From: Oscillospiraceae bacterium
GTDB lineage: Bacteria; Bacillota; Clostridia; Oscillospirales; Oscillospiraceae
NCBI GenBank assembly: GCA_017537165.1
Contig: JAFYLI010000018.1
Span: 1-39,868 of the forward strand
Direction: 5' to 3'
Length of the DNA stretch: 39,868 nucleotides
Shown here: positions 31,585-38,200 of the stretch, in pieces
Layout of the letters: each line of letters begins with the position of its first letter
Numbering within the stretch: the first letter of the stretch is position 1
Position numbers and translations under genes: made by a program
The notes under the pieces: model-generated
What the model saw: the letters and a program-made list of their open reading frames with translations, nothing else
What the model was told of the DNA's origin: nothing
Databases searched by the model: none

Positions 31585-33234
31585 TCACCACCCACCGTAG
31601 GCCTGGTTGGTCATATACTGCATAAATACTTCCGTGCCTTCCTCTACGCCCTCAACGATCTCGGCGCTGGTATTGTCGGAAAGGCCGACGGTAACGGGAA
31701 CTGCATAGTAGCCTTCGGGAACTTCTATGCCCAGCATCTCTGCATCAAAGGAGTTCTCGGGATCGCTGTCGGCCTTGACAAAGAGGCAGGTGCCCTGCTC
31801 GGTGTACTTGACCGCCTGAACGGGAACAAGCAGACAGTTCTCGGACTGAGAAGCCAGCAGGCTGTAATCTATGTACATACCCGACATAAGGGTGCCGCTG
31901 GGGTTAAACACGGTGATAACCGCGGGGAAGTAGGAGAATCCGTTTTCGAACTTACCTTCCATGCTGACGGTGCTGACGGTACCCATGAAGTACTCCTGAC
32001 CGTTTCTGCCGTACTGATAAACATCTACGGTCATGCCGGGCTTTACGTAGGCGATGTTCATCTCGTCTATCTGTGCTTCAACGGTCATGACGGAGGTATC
32101 GGCAACGGATACGGCGGTAAAGCCTGCGTTAACAGCCATACCGGGCTGGAGAGCGCAGGAAAGGACGGTGCCGCTCATGGGAGATACTGCGCTGAAATCG
32201 TCAAGGCGGGCAACAGCCTCGTCCAGTTTTTCCTGAGCAGCCTGCATGGTGGCCTTGAGCGCGGTTATTTCCGCATCCATATCGCCTGCGGCTACGGTCA
32301 TAAGCACAGCGCCTTCGCCAACGCGGAGGTGGTTTTTAAGATTGGTGTAAGTTATCTCGCCGTGGACGCGGCTGGTAACGTCCAGCTTGCGGGCAAACTT
32401 CATTTCGCCGGAATTATAGGGGTAAATATCGCTGCCGTCGGCTGCATAAAGCACCGCGGAAGCTGCGGTACCTTCGGTAAAGGTGCCGGGATTGGGCACG
32501 GAGAGAACTACCTCGAAGAAGCGGCCGCCCTCGGTGGAAACGAAGTCAACGTAGCTTATCTCCTTGACGGAGCCCTGCACCTGACTCATGGAGGAGGGCA
32601 CGGTTACGGTTGCGCTCTGGCCCACATAGATGCTGTTTTCGTAAGCATAGCTGAAGTAAAGGGAGAGTTCCATCTGAGAATCATCGACGAGGGTGGTGAT
32701 CCTTGCGCCGCTGCCTACATTCTCGCCTATATTGTACTCGCCCACGTTCATGAGCTTGCCTGCAAAGGGCGCGGTAATGGTGAGGTTAGCGTAATTGTTC
32801 ATCAGCACGTCCATCTGCTCCTGATAGTTATCCACAACTTTCTGAGCAGCCTCTACGGCCTCCTTGGCCTCGGTGGAGTCGATGACGTAAAGGGGATCGC
32901 CTTCGTTTACCCAGTCGCCGTCCTTTACGAAGACTTCCTGAACAGTACCCGAGGCGGAGAGAACGATGGTGGTGGAGTCATTGGGTTTGGTAACACCGCT
33001 GCCCGTTACCATGCTCTGAATGGAGCCCATATAGACGAAGCCGGACATAATTTCCTTTTCGCCTGCTTCGGGCTTCTTGAAAAGGCTATACATGCCAAAA
33101 GCTATACCGCCGAGGATGGCAAGAACGATAACGATGGAAATGATTTTACGCACTATCTTTTTCTTTTTGCGTTTTTTCTTTTTCTGCGCCTGCATATCGG
33201 GCGCGGTCTGAATGACGGTGTCCTTGGTGTCCAT
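31585..33234 (-). CDS. MacA/HlyD-like efflux adaptor with apparent second lipoyl/hairpin module
   Basis: This 549-residue protein has a very basic cytoplasmic start (KKKKRKKKK), one membrane helix (about 29-48) and a long outer part. The first lipoyl half (GTVQEVFVKDGDWVNEGDPLYVID, about 94-117) runs into a short hairpin (EAAQKVVDNYQEQM) and a second half (APFAGKLMNVGEYNIGENV). A second set follows: a hairpin (TALKATMQAAQEKLDEAVARLDD, about 321-343) and a lipoyl half (SPMSGTVLSCALQPGMAVNAG, about 349-369). Beta-barrel and proximal domains end the chain. Usual adaptors have one such set in about 350-450 residues. It links the MacB-like pump to the outer face. AAAGGAG precedes the ATG. First gene of the operon. 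Confidence 0.85.
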   Translation of the reverse strand: MDTKDTVIQTAPDMQAQKKKKRKKKKIVRKIISIVIVLAILGGIAFGMYSLFKKPEAGEKEIMSGFVYMGSIQSMVTGSGVTKPNDSTTIVLSASGTVQEVFVKDGDWVNEGDPLYVIDSTEAKEAVEAAQKVVDNYQEQMDVLMNNYANLTITAPFAGKLMNVGEYNIGENVGSGARITTLVDDSQMELSLYFSYAYENSIYVGQSATVTVPSSMSQVQGSVKEISYVDFVSTEGGRFFEVVLSVPNPGTFTEGTAASAVLYAADGSDIYPYNSGEMKFARKLDVTSRVHGEITYTNLKNHLRVGEGAVLMTVAAGDMDAEITALKATMQAAQEKLDEAVARLDDFSAVSPMSGTVLSCALQPGMAVNAGFTAVSVADTSVMTVEAQIDEMNIAYVKPGMTVDVYQYGRNGQEYFMGTVSTVSMEGKFENGFSYFPAVITVFNPSGTLMSGMYIDYSLLASQSENCLLVPVQAVKYTEQGTCLFVKADSDPENSFDAEMLGIEVPEGYYAVPVTVGLSDNTSAEIVEGVEEGTEVFMQYMTNQAYGGW

Positions 33235-33268
33235 TTCATTTTCTCCTTTACCGATAGATTTTCACATA

Positions 33269-33313
33269 AACAAACAAAAGTGCTCCGCCCTCTGCCTGAA
33301 AGGGGTGGGGCAC
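33269..33313 (-). promoter_or_regulatory. Terminator-like hairpin in the efflux operon leader (possible attenuator)
   Basis: On the minus strand GTGCCCCACCCC (33302-33313) pairs with GGGCGGAGCAC (33280-33291 region, with G-T wobbles). TTTTGTTTGTTT follows. It lies after the promoter and about 35 bases before the adaptor start, so it could stop or slow transcription of the operon. A 23-codon frame (33248-33319) spans it and ends at the ribosome site, but has no clear site of its own. Confidence 0.5.
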
Positions 33314-33353
33314 TGTCATGAACGGAAAATATATTGCGCTGCGGCCTCCCGCA

Positions 33354-33378
33354 ACTGTATTATCGTTATTAATACAGT
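33354..33378. promoter_or_regulatory. Perfect inverted repeat over the efflux operon -10, probable operator
   Basis: ACTGTATTA (33354-33362), seven bases, TAATACAGT (33370-33378). The 9-base arms overlap the -10 element and start point of the minus-strand promoter, a typical repressor position. The sequence differs from the palindrome at 26294, so a different regulator is likely. Confidence 0.6.
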
Positions 33379-33402
33379 ATCATTAACTCCATTTTGTGTC
33401 AA
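33374..33402 (-). promoter_or_regulatory. Promoter of the MacAB-SLH operon
   Basis: On the minus strand a perfect TTGACA (33397-33402), 17 bases and TACTGT (33374-33379) with TG one base before it. The leader is about 130 bases. Between this and the cdsA promoter (33403-33538) I see only A/T-rich sequence with a small ATGGGG/CCCCAT hairpin. Confidence 0.65.
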
Positions 33403-33538
33403 GACCTATTATATACTATATATGACGCTTATGGGGCACTAAATGTTTCCCCATTTTAAAATATTTTTCCGTTATTTACGGCCGCTGTCGGCAAATTTGA
33501 ACATTTGGTCAATTTTGTCCTTCTCCGACGTAATTCGA

Positions 33539-33567
33539 TTGACCTTCGAATACATTTTTAGTATAAT
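33539..33567 (+). promoter_or_regulatory. Promoter of the cdsA-dxr-rseP-ispG-polC cluster
   Basis: TTGACC (33539-33544), exactly 17 bases and a perfect TATAAT (33562-33567), 38 bases before the ATG. It makes cdsA the first gene of this transcript. Confidence 0.85.
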
Positions 33568-33605
33568 TATAAATTGAATTCATATGTGTTGCGGGAGGTT
33601 CCCAA

Positions 33606-34424
33606 ATGAAATCACGTCTTCTTGTGGCCGCCGTGGGCGTGCCGCTTACCTTCATAATGTTGGTGCTGCTGCCCGATATTGGCGCGGCAATATTCTGCGC
33701 CGCAATTTCCTGCATTTCCGTGCAGGAAATGTTCTCGGCAGTGGGCGTAAAATATATATCCGCCATTGCTCTCGGCTGCGTTTCCGCGCTGGTGATAACC
33801 GCTATGGCCTATTTCGGCGCGTCCGCTTCCGCGGCGCTGGCATGGTGCGTTGTCTACTGTCTGCTTCTTTTCTTCCTTTGGGTGGCATACTATGAACGGG
33901 AAAAGGAATTCGGCTTTTCCGGCTTTGGCGGCGGCCTGATGGCAGGCCTTATCATTCCCGGGGGAATGGCAGCGCTGGTTCTTCTGCGCCTTGCTCCCTA
34001 CGGACGCTACGCCGTACTGCTGCCCATCATCATCGCCTACGCAGGCGACGGCGGTGCGCTCTTTGCGGGCATGCTCTTCGGCAAGCACAAGCTGGCTCCC
34101 CGCACCAGTCCCAAAAAGACCATCGAAGGCGGCATCGGCGGCCTCGTTGTTGCCGTAGGTCTCAGCCTTCTTTACGGCATTCTGCTCCGCTTCGCCTTCT
34201 CTGTTAACGTCAACTTCCTTATGCTGGGCCTTACCGCTCTGGTAACGGGCTTTGCTTCGCCCCTCGGCGATCTGGCCTTCTCCCTTATCAAGCGCGAGTT
34301 CGGCGTAAAGGATTACGGCAAGCTTCTGCCCGGACACGGCGGCGCCCTTGACCGCTTTGACAGCACCGTTTTCTCTGCTCCCGTGGTTTACCTGATGCTT
34401 ATGGCGCTGAACGTACTGGGCTAA
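33606..34424 (+). CDS. cdsA: Phosphatidate cytidylyltransferase
   Basis: This 272-residue membrane protein has about seven or eight helices. It carries the family signature near 225-249: SLIKREFGVKDYGKLLPGHG, then GALDRFDS. It makes CDP-diacylglycerol from phosphatidate and CTP, the branch point for membrane phospholipids. GGGAGG lies 7 bases before the ATG. In many Bacillota uppS and frr precede cdsA; here a promoter precedes it directly and those genes are not next door. Two hundred bases of palindromic repeats separate it from dxr. Confidence 0.95.
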   Translation: MKSRLLVAAVGVPLTFIMLVLLPDIGAAIFCAAISCISVQEMFSAVGVKYISAIALGCVSALVITAMAYFGASASAALAWCVVYCLLLFFLWVAYYEREKEFGFSGFGGGLMAGLIIPGGMAALVLLRLAPYGRYAVLLPIIIAYAGDGGALFAGMLFGKHKLAPRTSPKKTIEGGIGGLVVAVGLSLLYGILLRFAFSVNVNFLMLGLTALVTGFASPLGDLAFSLIKREFGVKDYGKLLPGHGGALDRFDSTVFSAPVVYLMLMALNVLG

Positions 34425-34433
34425 GACAGTGTC

Positions 34434-34620
34434 GGCTGAGGCACGCCTCAGCCCTACATTCATCGAATAAAACTTCCGCTTACACAGTAGGGCAGGGGCG
34501 CGCCCCTGCCGCAGTTTCCGCACAAAAATTAATCTTGTAGGGAACGCTCTTGAGCGTTCCGCGTGTGACGACACTTCCGGAAATAAACCGACAAGCGGAA
34601 TGGTCAAGACCATTCCCTAC
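34434..34620. repeat. Cluster of four palindromic repeats, family 2, between cdsA and dxr
   Basis: Four perfect inverted repeats lie in a row: GGCTGAGGC/GCCTCAGCC (34434-34453), GGCAGGGGCG/CGCCCCTGCC (34491-34510), GGAACGCTC/GAGCGTTCC (34541-34560) and GGAATGGTC/GACCATTCC (34597-34616). Units 2 and 3 are led by GTAG; units 1 and 4 are followed by its complement CTAC. The four are thus of one kind in two orientations, with unrelated stem sequences. No gene is seen in 34425-34639. The last unit ends 9 bases before the dxr ribosome site. Confidence 0.8.
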
Positions 34621-34639
34621 AAATGCAAGAGGTAGCATT

Positions 34640-35785
34640 ATGATAAGTATTCTCGGCAGCAGCGGCTCTATCGGCACACAGACCATAGAAGTCGCCTCCA
34701 AACTGAATATAGGCGTTGCCGCGCTGGCAGTGGGCAAAAATATCGCCCTTGCCGAAGAGCAGGCACGCATGCTCCGCCCCAAGCTGGTGGCGGTATACGA
34801 TGAAGAAGCCGCAAAACAGCTGAAAATCGCCCTTTCCGACACCGACATCCGCGTTGGCGGCGGCATGAGCGCCATTCTCGAGGCCGCAGCGCTGCCCGAG
34901 GCCGAAACCGTGGTTGCGGCAATGTCGGGCGCGGTGGGACTTATGCCCGCCATGACCGCCCTTGAGGAGAAAAAGCGCCTTGCCTTTGCAAACAAGGAAA
35001 CCTTGGTCTGCGCAGGCGAGATAGTGATGAAAAAAGCTGCCGAAACGGGCGCGGAAATACTCCCCGTTGACTCGGAGCACAGCGCCATTTTCCAGTGCCT
35101 GCAGGGCGGCGGCGCACTCAAGCGCCTTATCATCACCGCCAGCGGCGGGCCTTTCCGCGGCAAAAAGCGTGGCGAACTGGCGCACGTTACCCGCGCCGAC
35201 GCGCTGCGCCATCCCAACTGGAGCATGGGCGCAAAAATAACCGTAGACTCCGCGACCCTTATGAATAAGGGTCTTGAGTTCATCGAGGCCATGCACCTTT
35301 TCGCCGTGGCTCCCGAAGATATATCCGTTCTCGTTCATCCCCAGAGCATAGTCCACTCCATGGTGGAATATGCCGACGGCTCCGTTATAGCCCAGATGGG
35401 CGCGCCCGACATGAAGCTGCCCATTCAGCTGGCGCTCACTTGGCCCGAGCGCGTGGACGGCGCGGCAACTCCCCTTGATCTGCGCCTGACCCAACCTCTC
35501 ACTTTCGAAGAGCCCGACACGGACACTTTCCGCGCCCTGCCTTTGGCCATGGAGCTGGCCAAGCACCGCGGCACCGCCGACTGCTGCGTTATGAACGCAG
35601 CCAACGAGGTGGCGGCATGGGCATTCCTCGAGGACAAAATAGGATTCTTGGAAATTTACGACGTTGTCGAAAAAGTATGCGGTAAGCTGGCAGGCATGGC
35701 AGCAGCCGATCTTTCTGACGTGGCAGCCGCCGATGAGGCGGCAAGGAGGTATGCCTCGGAATGTATATCATCATTGCGATCCTGA
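34640..35785 (+). CDS. dxr: 1-deoxy-D-xylulose-5-phosphate reductoisomerase
   Basis: This 381-residue enzyme of the MEP isoprenoid pathway converts DXP to MEP with NADPH. Marks are ILGSSGSIGTQT near 4-15 for NADPH and FANKETLVCAGE near 119. The metal and substrate region includes PVDSEHSAIFQCL near 145 and ASGGPFRGK near 175. HPNWSMGAKITVDSATLMNKGLE near 200 and NAANEVAAWAF near 320 complete it. The start at 34640 follows AGAGGT; an earlier in-frame ATG at 34550 lies inside the repeat cluster and would add unrelated residues. The gene end overlaps rseP by 25 bases. Confidence 0.96.
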   Translation: MISILGSSGSIGTQTIEVASKLNIGVAALAVGKNIALAEEQARMLRPKLVAVYDEEAAKQLKIALSDTDIRVGGGMSAILEAAALPEAETVVAAMSGAVGLMPAMTALEEKKRLAFANKETLVCAGEIVMKKAAETGAEILPVDSEHSAIFQCLQGGGALKRLIITASGGPFRGKKRGELAHVTRADALRHPNWSMGAKITVDSATLMNKGLEFIEAMHLFAVAPEDISVLVHPQSIVHSMVEYADGSVIAQMGAPDMKLPIQLALTWPERVDGAATPLDLRLTQPLTFEEPDTDTFRALPLAMELAKHRGTADCCVMNAANEVAAWAFLEDKIGFLEIYDVVEKVCGKLAGMAAADLSDVAAADEAARRYASECISSLRS

Positions 35786-36816
35786 TTTTCGGTATTCTTA
35801 TTGCCGTTCATGAGCTGGGTCATTTCCTTGCGGCCAAAAGTGCGGGCGTAAAGGTAAATGAATTTTCCATAGGCATGGGCCCCGGCATTTTCAAAAAGCA
35901 GGGCAAGGAGACTCTTTATTCTCTGCGCCTGCTGCCCATAGGCGGCTACTGCGCCATTGAGGGTGAAAACGACGACAGCGACGATGAGCGCAGCATGGGC
36001 AAAAAGCCCCTTCTTGCGCGCCTTTTCATTCTTTTTGCCGGATCCATGATGAACTTCATAGCAGGTTTCCTCATAGTGCTTGTGATCGTTTCCGCCAGCC
36101 CCTATTATGCCACTCTCCAGCTTGGCGGCTTTATGGACGGTTTCCCCCAGCAGGAAGGGCAGGAACTCATGGCAGGCGACCGCATAGTCGCCGTTGATGG
36201 ACACAATGTCCATCTTGTAAGCGACTTTAATCTTCACATGGATCGCCGCACAAACCCCGAAACCGTGGATTTGGAAGTTATCCGCGACGGACAGCACGTA
36301 CTGCTTGAGGACCTCCCCCTCGTTCTCCGCGAATACGAGGACAACGGCAAGGTATCCATGAAATACGGCCTTTACTTCACCGCGGAACCCCGCACATTTT
36401 TCGGCATTTTCCGTCAGGCCTGGTATCACTCGGTCTACTTTGTAGAGATGGTGTGGATGGGTCTTGGCGATATCGTCACGGGCCGCGCCTCCCTCAACCA
36501 AATGTCGGGCGTTGTCGGTGCCGTGGCGGCCATAGGCGAAGCGGGCGCTAAATCCCCCACTATTTTTGAAGGCATTATCAACGTATTCTATTTGGGCGCA
36601 TTCATTGCGGTAAACCTTTCCGTAATGAATCTGCTGCCTATTCCCGGCCTTGACGGCGGACACATTTTCACCATGATAGTAGTCGCCGCCATCACCAAGA
36701 TCACAGGCCGCAAACCCAATCCCAAAATAGAGGCATACATCCACGCCGCAGGTCTCCTGCTCCTGCTGGCGCTTATGGCAGTGCTGCTGGTAAGCGACGT
36801 GGCGAAGCTGATATAA
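35761..36816 (+). CDS. rseP: RseP-like site-2 zinc metalloprotease
   Basis: This 351-residue intramembrane protease has H17-E18-L-G-H21 in the first helix and NLLPIPGLDGGH near 288-299, which supplies the third zinc ligand Asp. A PDZ domain between about 115 and 200 (GDRIVAVDGHNV) sits on the outer side. It cuts membrane-bound anti-sigma factors or leftover signal peptides. The start lies inside the end of dxr, behind AAGGAGG 11 bases upstream. An ATG closer to that site is in another frame and soon leads to a different reading. This is the standard neighbour order in Clostridia. Confidence 0.93.
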   Translation: MYIIIAILIFGILIAVHELGHFLAAKSAGVKVNEFSIGMGPGIFKKQGKETLYSLRLLPIGGYCAIEGENDDSDDERSMGKKPLLARLFILFAGSMMNFIAGFLIVLVIVSASPYYATLQLGGFMDGFPQQEGQELMAGDRIVAVDGHNVHLVSDFNLHMDRRTNPETVDLEVIRDGQHVLLEDLPLVLREYEDNGKVSMKYGLYFTAEPRTFFGIFRQAWYHSVYFVEMVWMGLGDIVTGRASLNQMSGVVGAVAAIGEAGAKSPTIFEGIINVFYLGAFIAVNLSVMNLLPIPGLDGGHIFTMIVVAAITKITGRKPNPKIEAYIHAAGLLLLLALMAVLLVSDVAKLI

Positions 36817-36840
36817 ATTGCGCAGGTGTAAAGCAACGGT

Positions 36841-37007
36841 ATGGCTTCCCCCTGGTGGGGAAGCTGTCGCGTAGCGACTGATGAGGGGAATTCGCGTAAG
36901 CGAATAAAAATGTATAACACCCGCAGTTCCGCACAAAGCTGCCTTCGGCAGACCCTCATCCGTCATTTGCTTTGCAAATGCCACCTTCTCCTCAAGGGAG
37001 AAGGCAT
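36841..37007. repeat. Palindromic intergenic repeat, family 1, copy 4
   Basis: Ends ATGGCTTCCCC and GGGAGAAGGCAT are inverted. The inside carries GTCGC-GTA-GCGAC, TGATGAGGGGAATTCGCGTAAGCGAATAA (described here by its parts), TGCCTTCGGCA and ACCCTCATCCG. It is very close to copy 1 in layout. It is transcribed between rseP and ispG; no gene or promoter is seen in 36817-37063. Confidence 0.8.
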
Positions 37008-37063
37008 CACAATACCAATTGCCGCAATAATTATAAGGCTTTTCATGAAAGGTCTGATACTCC

Positions 37064-38104
37064 ATGACAAAACAGATAATTGCAGGCGGAGTCGCCATCG
37101 GCGGCGGCGCGCCCGTAACCATACAGTCCATGTGCAACACGGACACCCGCGACGCAGCGGCCACCATCGCCCAGATAAAGGCGCTGGCCGCAGCGGGCTG
37201 CGAGATAGTGCGCGTAGCTGTGCCCGACATGGCTGCCGCAGAGGCGATAAGCGAAATAAAGAAGGAGTGCCCTCTGCCCCTTGTGGCGGACATCCACTTT
37301 GACTATCGCCTTGCTCTCGCCGCAGCCGAGCGCGGCGCGGACAAAATACGCATTAATCCCGGCAACGTGGGCGGCCCCGAAAACGTAAAGAAAGTCGTTG
37401 ACGCCTGCCGCGCTCGCAATCTGCCCATACGCATAGGCGTAAACGGCGGCAGCCTTGAAAAGCACCTTCTTGCCAAGTACGGCGGGGCAACTCCCGAGGC
37501 TATGCTGGAAAGTGCGCTGGGTCATGTGCGCCTGCTCAACGATTTTGATTTCGACGACATCTGCCTTTCCCTGAAGGCATCCAACGTGCCCGACACCGTG
37601 GCGGCCTACAAGCTGGCCCACGAAGCGGTGGATTATCCCCTGCACATCGGCGTTACCGAAGCGGGCGGCGGCGAGCTGGCGGTGGTCAAATCCGCCTGCG
37701 GCGTCGGCTCCCTGCTTTTGGGCGGCATAGGCGACACCCTGCGCGTTTCCCTTACCGGTGACCCCCTCCGCGAAGTTACCGCCGCAAAGGAAATTCTGCG
37801 CGCTGTCGGTCTGCGCACCGAGGGCGTGGAGATAGTATCCTGCCCCACCTGCGGCAGAACCGAGGTAGACCTTGAAAAAGTTCTCGCCGACGTTACCGAA
37901 GCGCTGAAGGACTGCAAGCGCAGCATCCGCGTGGCCGTAATGGGCTGCGTTGTAAACGGCCCCGGCGAGGCTCGCGAAGCCGACTACGGCGTGGCAGGCG
38001 GCAAGGGCTGCGGCATGCTTTTCCGCAAGGGCGAAATAGTCCGCAAGGTAAGCGAGGAGGAAATGGCCTCCGCCCTTGTGGCAATGATAAATAACGATGA
38101 GTAA
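37064..38104 (+). CDS. ispG: 4-hydroxy-3-methylbut-2-en-1-yl diphosphate synthase (flavodoxin/ferredoxin)
   Basis: This 346-residue enzyme catalyses the sixth step of the MEP pathway, reducing MEcPP to HMBPP with a 4Fe-4S cluster. The N-terminal barrel has VTIQSMCNTDTRD near 18, PLVADIHFDYRLA near 71 and KIRINPGNVG near 93. Cluster ligands are in SCPTCGRTEVD near 265 (two Cys) and VMGCVVNGPGEA near 297 (Cys and Glu). It is the compact bacterial form. Only a weak AAAGGT lies 11 bases before the ATG. Together with dxr it gives two MEP steps in this cluster. Confidence 0.96.
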   Translation: MTKQIIAGGVAIGGGAPVTIQSMCNTDTRDAAATIAQIKALAAAGCEIVRVAVPDMAAAEAISEIKKECPLPLVADIHFDYRLALAAAERGADKIRINPGNVGGPENVKKVVDACRARNLPIRIGVNGGSLEKHLLAKYGGATPEAMLESALGHVRLLNDFDFDDICLSLKASNVPDTVAAYKLAHEAVDYPLHIGVTEAGGGELAVVKSACGVGSLLLGGIGDTLRVSLTGDPLREVTAAKEILRAVGLRTEGVEIVSCPTCGRTEVDLEKVLADVTEALKDCKRSIRVAVMGCVVNGPGEAREADYGVAGGKGCGMLFRKGEIVRKVSEEEMASALVAMINNDE

Positions 38105-38126
38105 TTGAGTATTGAAAATCAGGACT

Positions 38127-38150
38127 AACCTTCTCCTTGAGGAGAAGGTT
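38127..38150. repeat. Solo hairpin resembling the end of family 1 repeats
   Basis: AACCTTCTCC (38127-38136), TTGA, GGAGAAGGTT (38141-38150) matches the CCTTCTCCTCAAGGGAGAAGG end of copy 4. It has no T run, so it is unlikely to be a real terminator. It lies between ispG and polC. Confidence 0.6.
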
Positions 38151-38200
38151 AACCTAAGCTCAGCAACAATTATCAACTCCCAATTTTATGTGAGGTAAGA

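Noticed and set aside
33394-33460. Small RNA gene on the + strand (TTGTGT-17-TATATA followed by ATGGGG/CCCCAT and a T-rich stretch)
   Set aside because: The transcript would be about 30 bases, the stem is only six pairs and the region is A/T-rich enough to give promoter-like words by chance.
34550-34639. Upstream start adding 30 residues to dxr
   Set aside because: That stretch is the family 2 palindrome array; the 381-residue form begins exactly with the conserved NADPH motif and has its own AGAGGT site.
38128-38150. Terminator between ispG and polC
   Set aside because: The hairpin has no T run on either strand and matches the end of the family 1 repeats, so it is better read as a repeat remnant.
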